From NCBI RefSeq assembly GCF_021869535.1, contig NW_026262659.1, forward strand, positions 7,130,001 to 7,194,000: DNA of 64,000 nt. The letters run 5' to 3'. The stretch comes from Mytilus californianus. Its lineage: Eukaryota > Mollusca > Bivalvia > Mytilida > Mytilidae. The position numbers and the translations under genes are program-made. A model generated the notes under the pieces. The model worked only from the letters and a program-made list of their open reading frames with translations, was not told the DNA's origin and did not search any database. Of the stretch, positions 1 to 13,700 are shown piece by piece; position 1 is the stretch's first letter; the number at the start of each line of letters is the position of its first letter.

Positions 1-267
1 CGTAAAAAGTGGCCACACGTATCTCGTGAAAAAGTGCCACACACGTATCTCGTGAAAAAGTGCCACACACGCATCTCGCGAAAAAGTGCCACTCACATAT
101 ATATCGTGAAAAAGTGCCACACACTCATCTCGTGAAAAAGTGCCACACACGTATCTCGTAAAAAATGCCACGCCCGTATCTCGTGAAAAGTGCCACGCCC
201 ATGTCTCGTGAAAAAGTGCCATACACATATCTCGTGAAAGAGTGCCACGCACGTATCCCGTGAAAAA
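1..267. repeat. 26-bp minisatellite
   Basis: About ten head-to-tail copies of a 26-bp unit with core ctcgtgaaaaagtgccac, cut by the window edge. Copies differ by point changes and small deletions. The open frame on the minus strand here is only the repeat read through. No gene is seen. Confidence 0.9.
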
Positions 268-1083
268 AAATCATGTGATTTCCATGCATTGGTATGTACA
301 ATGATTTGCACCATATAATGGCGTAAAATACATGTGATTATTACCCGAAAATTATATGTAGCATAATCTTTTATATTATACCGGAGCTTTTGTTTTTCGG
401 AACCTAGTATTAGATACATGTTTCTGTTAGAATGGGTGTTTTTTCACACATTTACAGCCATTTCAATGCATCCGACATATAGACTAACGCGAAAAATACT
501 CATTCTTCAAGGCATTTTAAGGACTGTAAAAGGCATGTAATAATTCAACATGAACAATTCCAAGCTGTTTTCATTCCAAAACATCACTTTGTTCAAAGTC
601 TATTTTAATAGGGAAACTTAGTATTTAAGTTCTATTTCTGCATCGGATAAACGCGGCGCTCATTTTCTTAAACGCAATGAAATTAATCACAGACTGCACT
701 TTGAAAAAAAATAACAGTTGAAGGCGGTTTAATAAAATTTGAACTCTGTTAAAAAGTGCAAAACAACTTTGGTATCGGCTGTTTCCAAGCCGATAGTTAT
801 GCAAAGTCTGAGATATTTGTGATGACGGAATCTTGACCACGTCAGAGAATACACAACTTCAATAACTGACAGTCTTTGTCATTGACAAATTTTCGTCGTG
901 TAAATCTAATAGTGTTATATGTCCACTAAAATGGAGATAGCAATATATTTGATATTCAAGTGCAATGGTATATCTCCCAATACAACTATAATACGATATT
1001 TCTACACTCTACGAGTTTTTGTCAGAACTACACTATTCTATCTCCACACTCCCATTGGATAATATACCGATTTATACGTGGGT
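268..1083. other. AT-rich intergenic DNA, no feature
   Basis: I see no exon with plausible splice sites, no RNA gene and no structured repeat here. The short open frames have no recognisable protein content. Confidence 0.5.
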
Positions 1084-1187
1084 TTTTCCATATCGGCCTG
1101 GTATCATTCCAATACCCCCTATCAGCCCGAGACGTTAGTCGAGGGCTGATATGGGTCGTGGGATGATACCCGGGTCGATATGGAAAA
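1084..1187. repeat. Imperfect palindrome (foldback element)
   Basis: The outer arms ttttccatatcg and cgatatggaaaa enclose inner arms around tatcagccc / gggctgata, with a GC-rich loop. The layout matches the larger foldbacks near 37.4 and 38.0 kb, which also have an atatcagccc / gggctgatat inner stem. It is probably a small foldback or MITE-like element. Confidence 0.7.
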
Positions 1188-1849
1188 GGGCATGTATTAA
1201 TCTTTTATCATATAATGCTGATATGAGTTATCAGCATTGGTGTGAATTTATAGCTATTTTACTTCCGCTTGTTACACATATGCAAAATCTATCATTTCAT
1301 TTACTGCTAAGTATATGACAAAACAGCTTCTTCATAGATATAGTTCAGAGAAAAATATTTTGATAGTGTTGTACGTATTTCCCTGACTTTTTTTGCTGTA
1401 AAATATATTGTTATCAAAATTATCTCAGTAGTACTGTGCTTAAAATTTTTGCATGGTTTTAACTAAATCTATGAGAAATTCTTAGCAAATCCAGCAGAAT
1501 TGGGGACATAACACAATTAAAAAAATACATGGTCTTTCTCAAATAGAAATATAGGGATAAATTTCGGAAAGAACATTGTTTGTAGTGAAGTGTTCTATCT
1601 CCAGAAAAGGGTATACTTTATTTATCTAAGTTGCTTGTCTATTAAAAAAACAATCGAACAAAGAGTTACTCTTCATGTACATAAATCTGATTCCTATTTA
1701 ACTTTTTATGACTCAGTCAAATATTTATGATTTTGTGCTCTTAAACTTTATATTTAATTTCCCAACAGTTAGAAAAGTGGGAAATACATCATGATATATA
1801 AGATTCACACGACGATTTTTTACTATGTGACATATATTCTTTAAATTAA
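1188..1849. other. AT-rich intergenic DNA, no feature
   Basis: No coding, RNA or repeat structure could be supported in this stretch. Confidence 0.5.
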
Positions 1850-2115
1850 TGAATATCAAGATGAAGAAAAAAATTGTTATGTGTCAAAAACAGACGAAGA
1901 AAAAAGTGTTGTGTCAAAAACAGACGAAGAAAAAAGTGTTATGTGTCAAAAACAGACGAAGAAAAAAAGTGTTATGTGTCAAAAACATACGAAGAAAAAA
2001 GTGTTATGCGTCAAAAACAGACGAAGAAAAAGTGTTATGTGTCAAAAACAGATAAAAAAATATGTGTCAAAAACATATGAAGAAAAAACGTATTATGTGA
2101 CAAAAATATATAACC
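1850..2115. repeat. 31-33 bp minisatellite
   Basis: About eight copies of a unit with core caaaaacagacgaagaaaa, spaced 31-33 bp apart. Three overlapping lysine-rich open frames are artefacts of the repeat. Confidence 0.9.
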
Positions 2116-3655
2116 AGCCATCTTAACGGTGTCCATTTCTTAAAATATATACCTTCTTAAAAATCAGAATGAAATCTGTGGAAAATGTGGAAAATTCTGA
2201 CGTTTCGTACAGAAGTCGATCAGAATTAACGAATATATATTTCCTCAGATAGAATTTTCTTATACTTTGCCAAAATGAAGATTTCATTATGCTTTTTTCA
2301 GAAATATAATAAAAAGTATGGGTCACCGTGCTATTTTTCAAGCTACAAGTCGTGTGCAAAATTGCACAAATTTGCATAGATTGTTCATAAAAAAACACAT
2401 TTTTGTGAATAGAAAGAAATTTATGAGATAGCATTTTGAAATAAAATATGAAAAGATAGGTTAAATAATATGCTTTAAGAAAATAAAAAGAAAAAATGGT
2501 ATTACCGAACTCGTTTTCTTGCTACAAGTTAAAAATGAAAATTTCACTATCATTCCAGTAAAAAACTTTTACTATAAGAGTTATCTCCCCTTAAATGGTT
2601 AAGTTTAAAAATTGATTTTAAAAACACAAATATTTGGGATTTGTTTAAACATTTTGGATAATGCAATAAATCACTTATTTTTCTGTATATAAATAAACAG
2701 TCTTGCACATAAATTGCAAACATGTCTCACAATTTGCAAATTTAGGCAAAGAACTAGACTGATTATGTACTGCTATTGTACAATCCAAGATGGCGGTATA
2801 CAGTGAATCTACCTTTTAAAACACCGTGAGTAACGTCTCAAAGATTCCCATGTGAAACAGATATCCGAATCTATAGTTAACGAAACAGTTGCTGTTTATA
2901 TAAGAATTATCTAAGGTCAGTTCCTTGGATATATGTCCGCGGTATTATAAGGGATTTTTTTTTATTATTTAAAGCAAAAACAACTCAGAAATATATAACA
3001 GATTTATAATTTTGTACTCCAGACGCCCGTTTCGTCTACAAAAGACTCTTCAGTGACGCTCGAAAAATTAAAAGGCCAAATAAAGTACGAGGATGAATAG
3101 CATTGAGGTCCCATAATTCCGAACTGTTTTGCCAAATACAGCTAGGGTAGAAAATCCTTAGTATTTCGATCAATTCGACCAAAGTTTTGTAAACAGTTAA
3201 TTAATTCATAAATATGAGTATATCAATGGTAATTCATGTCACACAGGAGTGCTGGGCTGGTGGTCCCTCGGTGAGTAAACCCCCACAAGCAGTGGCATCG
3301 ACCCAGTGGTTGTAAAAAATAACTGTTTCCTTACAAGATTCATTGAAAAACTCATGATCGAGCATATAAAATTATTTCATTGAGTATAAAAAAAATCTTG
3401 TTTCTGTATCTCTGTATAGGCATATGTTATTGATTTTGATGAAAGTTGATTAAAAATGTGTGTATGTGTGTGTGTGAAATTATAATGTCTTTGAAAGAGG
3501 TTTTTGAATGTATTGTGTTTTTTTTCAAGGTGGGGACCTGCAACTTTATAAAGAAAAATTCAAATATTTCCTTCTAGGTTCCCCAATGAAAGAAAATATA
3601 TACTGGTCCCAGATATTCCATTTCAAAAACTACAGTCTGTTCAAGTTTTATTCTA
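2116..3655. other. Intergenic DNA with a bivalve repeat fragment
   Basis: Mostly AT-rich and featureless. Around 3015-3065 a segment with cgtttcgtctacaaaagact and cagtgacgct resembles a dispersed repeat I know from bivalve transcripts. A (GT)n run lies near 3458-3475. No gene is supported. Confidence 0.45.
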
Positions 3656-3659
3656 GTTT

Positions 3660-3765
3660 TAAACAATTAATAGATATAAAAAGATGTGGTATGAGTGCCA
3701 ATGAGACAACTTTCCATCCAAGTCACAATTTATAAATGTAAACCATTATAAATGATTTTATTATA
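3660..3765 (+). mobile_element. Short copy of a dispersed mussel repeat
   Basis: Contains the hallmark gatgtggtatgagtgccaat followed by gagacaac, shared with the copies at 4380, 17500, 34330 and, inverted, near 63100. Only the first ~100 bp of the element is present. The overlapping 75-aa open frame is not a gene. Confidence 0.75.
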
Positions 3766-4379
3766 TCTCAGAATGTTTTTTCTATATAAAAAAGAATTAA
3801 ATATTTGTGCTATTTCATTCCACAGAAAATGTGGCAGTCACTAGTTTCAAAGACTAGCTATTACCCCGGTCAATAGTCTTATCAACATATTTCCCGTACT
3901 TTTTCATACTAATTTTTCATTGGACAACAATGACGTCATTGACTATTTTGCTTGGCAATGTTATACTCTGAAATATCGTAAACGGCATATTATGTATGTG
4001 TCTGTCATCGTTATTTCAAATTAATATATTACTTAACAAAAGCAATTAAAAAAGAAAGAGAAAATCTACGCGACATATTTTAATAACTAAAACATAACAA
4101 ATGTATGGTATGGGTCTGTCGTCGTCTTCATAATCTGGGATTGCTTTGGTGTACGGTAATATATTCGTTATAGCTAGCGTTTATTATATGCACCAGAATT
4201 TTTACACAAGGATTCCTCGTCTTGATTACAGTAAATAAAATATTGACAAATACCACACGGGCAAAAAAAAAACCCATCGGATAGTTCATCTTGTGCATGT
4301 TTATCATGTTTATGTGACTATTTGTTTTTTTCGAAGTGATGTATGTAGTCTTTTTAGAAAGTTCGTCTGTTCGATATAA

Positions 4380-4830
4380 TAAAACACTTAATAGATATAA
4401 GAAGATGTGGTATGAGTGCCAATGAGACAACTCTCCATCCAAGTCAAAATTTATAAAAGTAAACCATTATAGGTCAAAGTACGGTCTTCAACACGGAGCC
4501 TTGGCTCACACCGAACAGTAAGCTATAAAGGGCCCCAAAAATTACTAAAGTGTAAAACCATTCAAACGGGAAAACCAACGGTCTAATCCATACAAAAAAC
4601 GAGAAACGAGAAACACTTATGAACCACATCAAAAAACGACAACTACTGAACATCAGATTTCTGACTTAAGACAGGTTCAAACAAATGCAGCGGGTTTAAA
4701 CGTTTTAATGGTACCAAACCTTCACCCTTTTTCTGAAACAATAGTGTAACATCACTGGCAACATAGAAAGACACACTATAAAATATATATCAACTGAAAT
4801 AGCTTAACTCAATCAAAGGACATATTAACA
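4380..4830 (+). mobile_element. Dispersed SINE-like/retroelement tail
   Basis: A longer copy of the same repeat starts with agaagatgtggtatgagtgc. It continues through ggagccttggctcacaccga and gggccccaaaaatt to about 4830. The same stretch lies in the opposite orientation at about 62740-63145, so the two copies define a ~430-bp module. I see no target duplication and cannot assign a class from the sequence alone. Confidence 0.75.
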
Positions 4831-5505
4831 CCAGTGAACATACACTGAACAAATAAATTTGATCTATGATACAATGTAAATACAAAATAAATAAACTTCG
4901 CCTCGAGCAATAGTTGGTATCTCAGGGACAACAAACTTGCTATTACCCTCATAACCAGTCAATAGGTGAATAATATTTACCACATCAAAGGACAGTAATT
5001 GTATAATATTCTAACTTGTCAAGAACTTAAAATGCAAAGGTCGTGAATTATCACACTTTTATTATTTTTTATTTTTCTGATTCCAATAAACCAAACCAAT
5101 ATTATAACTGAAGAAATCTGTTTTTCTTTCTTGATTTTTTTCTCTCCCAATCAGATGAGAAGCGAAAAAAGTTTATTTCCATTGAAAACAAGGGGGGAAA
5201 TTATTTCATAGAGTTACAAAAAAAAATGTTTCTGTATATATATGTATGTTATCGATTTTGATTATTAAAAATGATTGAAAAAAAAAACAAAAAAACATGT
5301 CCCTCCCCAAAGATGAATGGTCGGTGCAGCCGTATTGATGAATAAAATATTAGATTGCACGAGCCTGTGGGTGCATGTTATTTAAACAGAGGGAAATCCG
5401 GGATTGTCGGCGAATTTATTTTCTGCGGTCAGTGTACTGTTAATCAACTTTAATATTTTTATTACACGGACATGGACGCTTTGTAGAGTACAACAGTACC
5501 TATAC
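4831..5505. other. Upstream region of the bZIP gene, no feature
   Basis: AT-rich DNA 2.1-2.8 kb upstream of the first bZIP ATG. It contains poly-A/T runs and no coding signal. Confidence 0.4.
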
Positions 5506-5555
5506 CACGTGAGTCGTAAACGTGTTGAATAACGTGGGACATATCGATTCACGTG
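5506..5555. promoter_or_regulatory. E-box cluster with clock-type tandem spacing
   Basis: Four ACGTG motifs lie in 50 bp: CACGTG at 5506-5511, AACGTG at 5519-5524, AACGTG at 5531-5536 and CACGTG at 5550-5555. The first three are separated by 7 and then 6 bases. CACGTG-N6/7-AACGTG is the known high-affinity tandem E1-E2 site of CLOCK:BMAL1 (CLOCK:CYCLE in insects). Another AACGTG is at 5803-5808. The cluster is ~2.1 kb upstream of the start codon of a PAR bZIP gene, and PAR bZIP genes are direct clock targets in flies (Pdp1) and mammals (Dbp). Binding is inferred; the motifs and spacing are seen directly. Confidence 0.6.
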
Positions 5556-5559
5556 ATTC

Positions 5560-7597
5560 GATTAAAATTTTAAAAGATGCAATGAACAATTTATTAGAAC
5601 GAGCACAAAGTTTTAAAACTTTTAGAGTACGATTTATAAAGATATGTTTGTATTTATTGTAAAGCCTAGATACTGAATCGCACAGGACTATCTTTCCTGT
5701 TCGTTCGCTGCTTTGTATAGTAAGAGTTCATAATCCCGTGACATCGGGTGTTTTAAAATAGATTCGATAACCTTTATGGGCTGAGATAAACACATGTTGA
5801 AGAACGTGAAGTATTTATAGAATTGATCAGATTTGGACACCACAAATATGCGAGGCGGTCACTTACCACGTCGTGCATGGATGGTTGCTTACATCTCACG
5901 GTAAAAATATTCTGGAAATAAATATTGTTTACGAATGGTCCTTGAAATTGTAAGATACAGTAAATATTCCTTGTAAACTTGGAGTTTTCAATACATGATA
6001 CAAAATACTGAAAAATATATTGGTTCTAGTTTAGTCTAAATAATTATGACGTCTTTAAATTGAAAGGCTATTTTATTTTTTTTCTTTGACGCCTTCCTGC
6101 GACAGTTGCATAAGGTTATTAAACAATCATAGTATATATTGTTAATGTGTTCAATGCCCTCCCGAGGCTCTAATTTGGTGAATAAAACTAGTATATTCTA
6201 ATCTATTCTATATAAAAAAAATATTCGAGAGCTCAGATAATCGATAAAGTTATCATATATAGTGAAAAATGTATATATTCTGACTCAACAAATTGAACTA
6301 AAAAATCGTGTCCAATATGTCCTTATATATGTATAAATTATTGTAAAATTCATGGAATTCTATTTTAAAACGAGGAAAATTAGAGACTTCTAACTAGAAT
6401 AAAAATGCAATTGCATATACTACGCCCACGGTTTTACAGTTTATTTGTCCCTGAATGGTATATTCTTATCCGATGTTATCCGCACAAAATACCTTGGTCT
6501 CATTAATGTGTGAGCATAATGCACAATTTTTCCCGCGGCATGGTCCACAGCCATTGGTTTGTTTATAAAATAATAAATTGTGCTTCTTGTGCACTACGAT
6601 GTCTTTTATGTTGTTGTCGCGTTTGAATGCTATATCTATACCAAGCCAAGATACGGGGTCTTCGGTTTTGATTTTTGAAATGTGATAAAATTTAATTGTT
6701 GCCTTCTAAAACGTGGTACTAACGTAATTTACAGATAAAAAAAACTTTCTAAGGCCCGATTAAATATTATTTATATTCATCGAGGACGTAGATTTATAGT
6801 TATACGCAGAGACATATATACTCCGGGCCGCGTGAATTAACGTGATTTCAGAGCTCGAGTTTCAGAGTTGCCAATCTCTGTGTAATCAATGAAATCAAAT
6901 CAAATCATTTTATTGGTGTAACATCCGAATATTGTTTTTTTTTTTACCAAGACAAACATGACAATATTTACAAACAATTAAGCAACATTCATATTATATA
7001 AGTATCTCGTATATTTAGTTATATTGGAGGAGGTGATACTTTTGCAAATTTGAAAGTAAAAATACAATATTCTTAATGCTATTGTTATCATAAAGCATAA
7101 CAAATATATATGAAAAATAGAAAATAATCACTAATTTGTATTACATAATTAGTTTTTCTTGTCAGCTAGGAAATTTCTTAGTACATATAAATCATTAACC
7201 CCCTTAACAATTATATGTGTATATATGTATGTCTCTGGTTATACGTCCTTGTATTCATGAATAAAAGGAGATGTCAATGAGACTGCAACCCAACGACACA
7301 AAACGTTCGAAAGAAATCTAGAAGGAAACAAACTTTTGTCTTAATGATATATATAGAAAGTGTATCAGTGACTTATTGAAAAATGAAATACGTCAATATT
7401 GTCAGGAGCAAATAATCCTCAGTCCGATCCGTACCGTATTAAATCTATCCATTTTCCTTTTACCCTTCGCTCTAATCAAATTCGTTTTCATATACAGGTA
7501 ACCAGTAGTTATTGACAAGTGCCCGTCTTGTGATTGGCTAAAGTCATTTTATTGCATGGTGTCAAATGTGTGTGGTCGGCTAACGTAAACAAGTATT
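5560..7597. other. Probable 5' flank / 5' UTR intron of the bZIP gene
   Basis: No upstream coding exon could be identified. An inverted CCAAT (attgg, 7533-7537) and scattered AACGTG motifs occur. Because an acceptor seems to precede the first coding exon, the transcription start probably lies in or upstream of this region, in a noncoding exon I cannot place. Confidence 0.35.
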
Positions 7598-7617
7598 CTA
7601 ACATTTGGATTTCACAG
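7598..7617 (+). promoter_or_regulatory. Candidate 3' splice site before the first coding exon
   Basis: A branch-point-like tctaac at 7598-7603 is followed by a T-rich stretch and ttcacag ending at 7617. This is only 24 bases before the bZIP ATG, with an in-frame TGA at 7627-7629 between them. It implies an untranslated upstream exon joined here, so the promoter would be further 5'. Confidence 0.5.
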
Positions 7618-7641
7618 TTTTAGATTTGAAAAGATAGAAAG

Positions 7642-7732
7642 ATGTCACTTTTTGGATTAGGACACACAAGCTACAGTCTTAAGGAACTTCTAGAAAATCC
7701 AGTTCTCCAAAATCCGCCACAATTTAATAAAG
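7642..7732 (+). CDS. bZIP gene coding exon 1
   Basis: Begins ATG ([20 protein letters not shown]) and ends at aaag|gtaagagt, an excellent donor, in phase 1. The LKxLLENP motif corresponds to the conserved N-terminal LKKLMENP-like motif of vertebrate PAR proteins. Confidence 0.9.
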
Positions 7733-10700
7733 GTAAGAGTAAATCAATTTCAGAGGCGAAGGTCACATTATGTGTTGTATAACAGTTTTTTTGCGATTCT
7801 ACAAGAAAAACTTAAAAGGACGTATTGTACATATGTATATTTTTAAATCAATATATATAGCTTGCAACACAATTGTATCTATCGAAATACATTAAACAGA
7901 CAAATATCGCTCGCTCAAAGAATTTTTGAATACATTCATGTCTCAATGATATAAATTTAATTGGCAACAAAAAACCATTAGATTTGGGGAAATATAACTG
8001 GGTAGAGATCTGTTGTATTTTGTGATCACACTGGTATACACAATATTGTTAAAATTTTTGGAGATAAATGATATATTGTGAGTGTTCTTTTATTTAAACC
8101 AGAAATGTAATTTAATATAGATATGATACAAATCCTTGATGATATGGATGGTTTTTCAAGCGAGACATGTTTGTCAGCTACAATCTTATTGAAGGACACA
8201 GCCCTGAGATAAGATGTGTCTGATAAACACCCTCAGGATTCCATCCTCAATCCAAAACACGTCTAACATACAGTACACACACACAGAATTTATTATTAAA
8301 CTCCTGGATTCATTTCTGGGTGTCACTCCGTAAAACTAAAAAATTCCCAACTTCAGATAATTCTGAATGGGGACATTTAACTCTATATGTATTATATATG
8401 GAGGTTTTTATTACCAGTATCCCTTTAAAGTATTACAATGATATCTGTCATGTCTGTTGATATCAATAAAAAGGCATTTATCTACTATTTCGTTTAACAT
8501 ATATATTCTGTTTTTATCAGTAAAGAATTTTTGTTGAGCCTGCGACTTTCATCGCAACAGCGAGACATAGCGATCCTACATTTCGTCGTGGCAGCGTCCA
8601 CAAATATTCACTCTGTGGTTAAAGTTTTTGAAATTTTAATAACTTTCTTAAACTATCCTGGATTTCTACCAAACTTGGACAGAAGCTTGTCTATGATCAT
8701 AAGATAGTATCCAGAAGTAAATTTAGTAAAAAAATAAATCCTGTTTATCCGTATTTTACTTATAAATGGACTTAGTTTTTCTGCCAGTTAACATTACATT
8801 CACTCTGTGGTTCAAGTTTTAAAAATTTAAATAACTTTCTTAAACTATCCTGGATTTGTACCAAACTTGGACAGAAGCTTGTTTATGATCAAAAGCTTAG
8901 TATCTAGAAGGAAATTTTTTTTTTAAATTTATTTCCAGTTTTTCCGTATATTACTTATAAATGGACTTAGTTTTTCTTCCAGTTACAAATGTAATATTAC
9001 ATACAGTCTGCAGTTGAAGTTTTTAAAACATTTATTAGATTCATGAACCATCCTGGATTTTTACCAAACTTGGACAGAAGCTTCTTTAACAATCAAAAGA
9101 TAGTATCTAGAGGAAAATTTTTTTATAATTTTTCCCCATTTTTGTTGAGCCTGCGACTTTTGAATTAAGGGATAAATCATCAAGCAATGTGAAAATTATC
9201 TTCTATATCATTTGTTCAATAAATTTATGTTTCAACTCTTTAATAAATCTATAGATTTGATTTTATACTGTATTCATTTTTTACAAGCATAATTTTTTTC
9301 ATGCATTTCAAACGTTTTATTTCGTTAACTGTAATCTATTATGTGTATTCCCCTAGCACACTGAAAACATAGAGAACAGCAAAAGTAGGCAAGACACTGG
9401 GTTTCACGGAACCCTTACAAATTTTTTATGCCCCCGCCATAGCGGAGGGGGCATTAAGTTTTACCCTTGTCCATCCATACGTCTCAAAATTGGTTTCTGT
9501 TCTCTCACTTCAGTTTGCCTCAACCAAATGTTATGAAACTTATACACCATACTTATTAACACAAAACGCAGGTCAAGTTTGAATTTGGGTGGCATCACTT
9601 TTACCGTTCTAGAGTTATGCCCCTTTACAGATATAAAATAGCTGAATTTTTCGTTTCCATTCTCTTAACTTTAGTTTGTCTCAAGCAAATGTTATGAAAC
9701 TTATACACAATGCTTATTACCACAAAACACAGATCAAGTTTGAATTTTGGTGGCGTCACTTTTACGGTTCTAGAGTTATACCCCTTTGCAAATGGAAAAA
9801 TTGTTGAATTTTTCGTTTTCATTCTCTAACTTCAGTTTGCCTCAACCAAATGTTATGAAACTGTATACACAATACTTATTACCACAAAAATCAGATCAAG
9901 TACAAATTTGGGTAGCGTCACTTTTACAGTTCTTGAGTTATGTCCCTTTATAACGTTAAATGCAAGCGGGGCCATCATCCGTGTCCCATGGACACATTCA
10001 TCATTTATTTAATTATTAAATACAAATGTACATGTACAACTTGTAAAATTGTAAGTTTTGGAATGAAACAAATTACAAAAAATATTTATTCCAAAGATTA
10101 TGCACATTAATTTATATTTTCTACTAATTAAAATGTGTCAAGTTGAGTTTTTTATTTTGCATTTTCATATTCATTGTATATACTTACACTAAGATGTGTT
10201 AAATGAAATTGGATACACTGCATTTATCATGCTTTTCAATAATATATGATCAAATTGCTGAAAGACCCCCTCCTAAATTATTAAAACTATCATTCTGCAT
10301 TGACCATAGTAAACTTGATACACCCATTCAGGCTTATGCCCTAAAGTGTATCTAATACATTTGTACATGTACATGCATCACGAGTGATCCAATATTTCTC
10401 TACTTCAGACATTAGAATTTTAACGTAGAGAGAGGAGAAATATCTCCGTATTTCATGAGGTGCCAGAAGGAAATTCAGAGCAAACCATTCAGGCTTATGC
10501 CCTAAAGTGTATCTTATACATTTGTACATGTACATGCATCACGAGTGATCCAATATTTCTTTACTTCAAACATTAGAATTTTAACGTAGAGAAAGGAGAA
10601 ATATCTCCGTATTTCATGAGGTGCCAGAAGGAAATTCAGAGCAAATCATAAAGTTGAATTTTGACCTAAAAAAAACTGATATCAAAATAACCTTATGATC

Positions 10701-13700
10701 ATTATAATAAGAAATAAGCAACTGGTTCTTGGAAATTATAACTTGTCTAAGAATAAGAAAAATTAATTTATAATAACATAATTTCTCATTTTTCTCATTT
10801 TTTATACGCCCGTTTACGGGACGTATTATGGTATACCGTTGTCCGTCTGTCCGTCCGTCGTCAACATGTCGGACATTAACTCAAAAATGCTTTAACCAAT
10901 TTGCATCAAACTTTGGTGAATTGTTTATATCTATTGACTTGAGCTCCCTTTCGTTTTTTATAAAATTTAGATTATAGGTTTCCGAGTTATGGGGTTTTAT
11001 TCATTAAAAAAAGGAGGATTTTCCAGTTTTCGGACAATAAGTCAAGAATGCTTTCACTAACTTGCAAGAAATTATGGTGAATTGTTTATATCTATTGACA
11101 TGAGCTCCCTTTCGATTTTTATAAATTTTAGATTTTACGTTTCTGAGTTACAGGGTTTTTTTATCATAAGAAAAGGGGGGATTTTCCAGTTTTCGGGAAA
11201 AAACTCAAAAATGCTTTCAGCAATTCTTATGAAACTTTGGTGAATTGTTTGTATGTATTGATGTAAGCTCCCTTTAGAATTTTATAAATTTTACATTTTA
11301 CATTTCTGAGTTATGGGGTTTTATTCAATAAAAAAGGGGTGATTTTCCAGTTTTCGGACAATAACTCAAAAATGCTGTCACCAATTCTCATGAAACTTTG
11401 GTGAACTGTTTATATCTATTGATGTAAGCTCCCTTTTTATTTTCATAAATCTCTAATATGACATTGAGAATTAATTGAACTTTATTTGTTTATATATATA
11501 TATAGTCTGACAACAGATTTACTAAGAATTGCACAACAGCAAGAAATCTTTAATTGAATATAAATTCAATTCATATAACCAATTTCAAGATCTTTGACTA
11601 CATTTATTCAGAAACCTATAATATGTCATATATTTAATTACAATCCAAATTCAGACCTGAATCAAGCTTGAATATTGTGTCCATTTTTGCCCCAACTGTT
11701 CAGGGTTGGACCTCTGCGGGCGTATCTAGCTGCGCTCAGCGAAGCAGTTTCTTGTAAGATGATATGAACAAATACAGTGAATGATAAATTCTACAGATTG
11801 AAATTAAACTTATTCATTGATATTAGACTGAGGATAAGCAGCTCTTATGGGTTCTGTAGCTCTAAGGGTTGTGTGGATTAGCATCTATTATGGTTCTGTG
11901 GATTAGTATAGCTCTTATGGTTTCTGTATAGCAGCAGCTCATTTGAGTTCTGTGGAACAGCAGCTTTTATGACTTCTGTGTATAAACAGCTCTTTTGAGT
12001 AATGTGAATCATCACCTCTAATGAGTTATGTGGATCAGCAACTCTTATGGGTTCTGTAGATCGGCAGCTCTAACAATTCTGTGGATCAAACTACTCTTTA
12101 GGGGTCTGTGGATATTATGGGTTCAGCTGGAGCAGCAGTTCTTATGGGTTTGGTGGATCAGCAGTTCTTATGGAATCTGTGGAACAGCAGCTCATATCGG
12201 TTCTGTGGATCAGCAGCTCTTATGAGTTCTGTGGATCAGCAGTTCTTATGGGTTTTGTGAATCATCAGCTCTTATGAATGGGGCAGCCCCGATATTCCGA
12301 CACCCCATTAGTCCGAAACACCATTGGTTCAAAACCCCATCATTCCGACACCCCATTGGTCTGACACCCCAATAGTCCGACACCCTTATAGTCCGACATC
12401 GAATAATTGAATAAAGTTGATGGCATTAATACTAAAACTGTGTTTAGAACAAAAGGCCTTGTCCATCGACTGATCAAGAACAGTAAATGCAAGTTATCGA
12501 GGTAGGTTGGTTTACATGCATTAGTTAAAAAAGTACGATGTATTCACCCAAACAAAACATAGAATGATAGAGACGCGGACCTCATGTTTTGCATAACTAA
12601 AAAAACTGAGTATGAATTTCATTACTAGTACTGTAATGAACATATTGTCAAACTAAATTTTGTCGAATTACATGTTGATACTAGTACGTAACTGTATCTC
12701 TCCTGAAACAGAGAATAAAGAAAGTTTAAGCTCTAGTGAGTCTTTACTGATTACATGATTGTGTGTGTGTGATGCTGGCTTCATTGTACACAAATGCACA
12801 GGATGGACACATGTTTCTTGTTAAAATGCTAATAGTGCTTAGCTTGAACACATGAAGCACCCTTTTCTATATTATTAGACTTTTTGACAGCTAAAATGAA
12901 ACATTAATATTAATGTCATTGTTTTGAGAAGAACTTCAGTTCGGTTTGGTTTGTCTTCAAGCACCAATATTTGAACTTGACATGCTTGAAGAGAGTTATT
13001 TATTTGAAGTTAATTCCTTGAACTCTTTAAGACAGTGGGATAATTGGTTAAAAAGTATCTGCCTTCCAAATAGAACTTTGTAAAGTTTAACATGTTCTGA
13101 CATGCCAGAACTTACAATGCAATTTTCCCTATAATAAATTTTTAAAGGTACATAACTCTTTTTAAAAATAACTGATCAGCTTTGCATTTCAAACTAGTTC
13201 AAGACATTGCTGATACCTTTGATGTAGATTTTATAAAAAAAACTGAAATGACTTGTACACGTTAGAGTGCTCACGAGACCCGCGTACGCAAATTAAAAGA
13301 AATTTTATTTGGATATATACAATGCGAATAAATCAAGAAATTACAATCTTCTCACCAAAAAAATTTCATGATGTAATAATTTGGCATTGATTACAAAGTA
13401 AAAGCTTAATCATCAGTAATCGTGACGTGCCCCACATTTTCTTATCGGTATAAAGATACATCCACTAAATATTAAAGCTGCGTCAAAAGATAACAAAATT
13501 CTGCCGCAAAGACATGTAACCAATTTCAAGTTCTTTGACTACATTTGTTCAGAAACCTATAATATGTCAAATATTTAATTACAATCCAAATTCAGACCTG
13601 TATATATATCAAGCTTGAACATTGTGTCCATTTTTGCCCCAACTGTTCAGGGTTGGACCTCTGTGGGCATATCCAGCTGCGCTCAGCGAAGCAGTTTATT

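Noticed and set aside
6106..6113. D-box TTGCATAA (TTATGCAA) upstream of the bZIP gene as an autoregulatory site
   Set aside because: The same 8-mer occurs at 798, 25000, 63570 and 63761, the last two inside MITE arms. In AT-rich DNA it is expected by chance.
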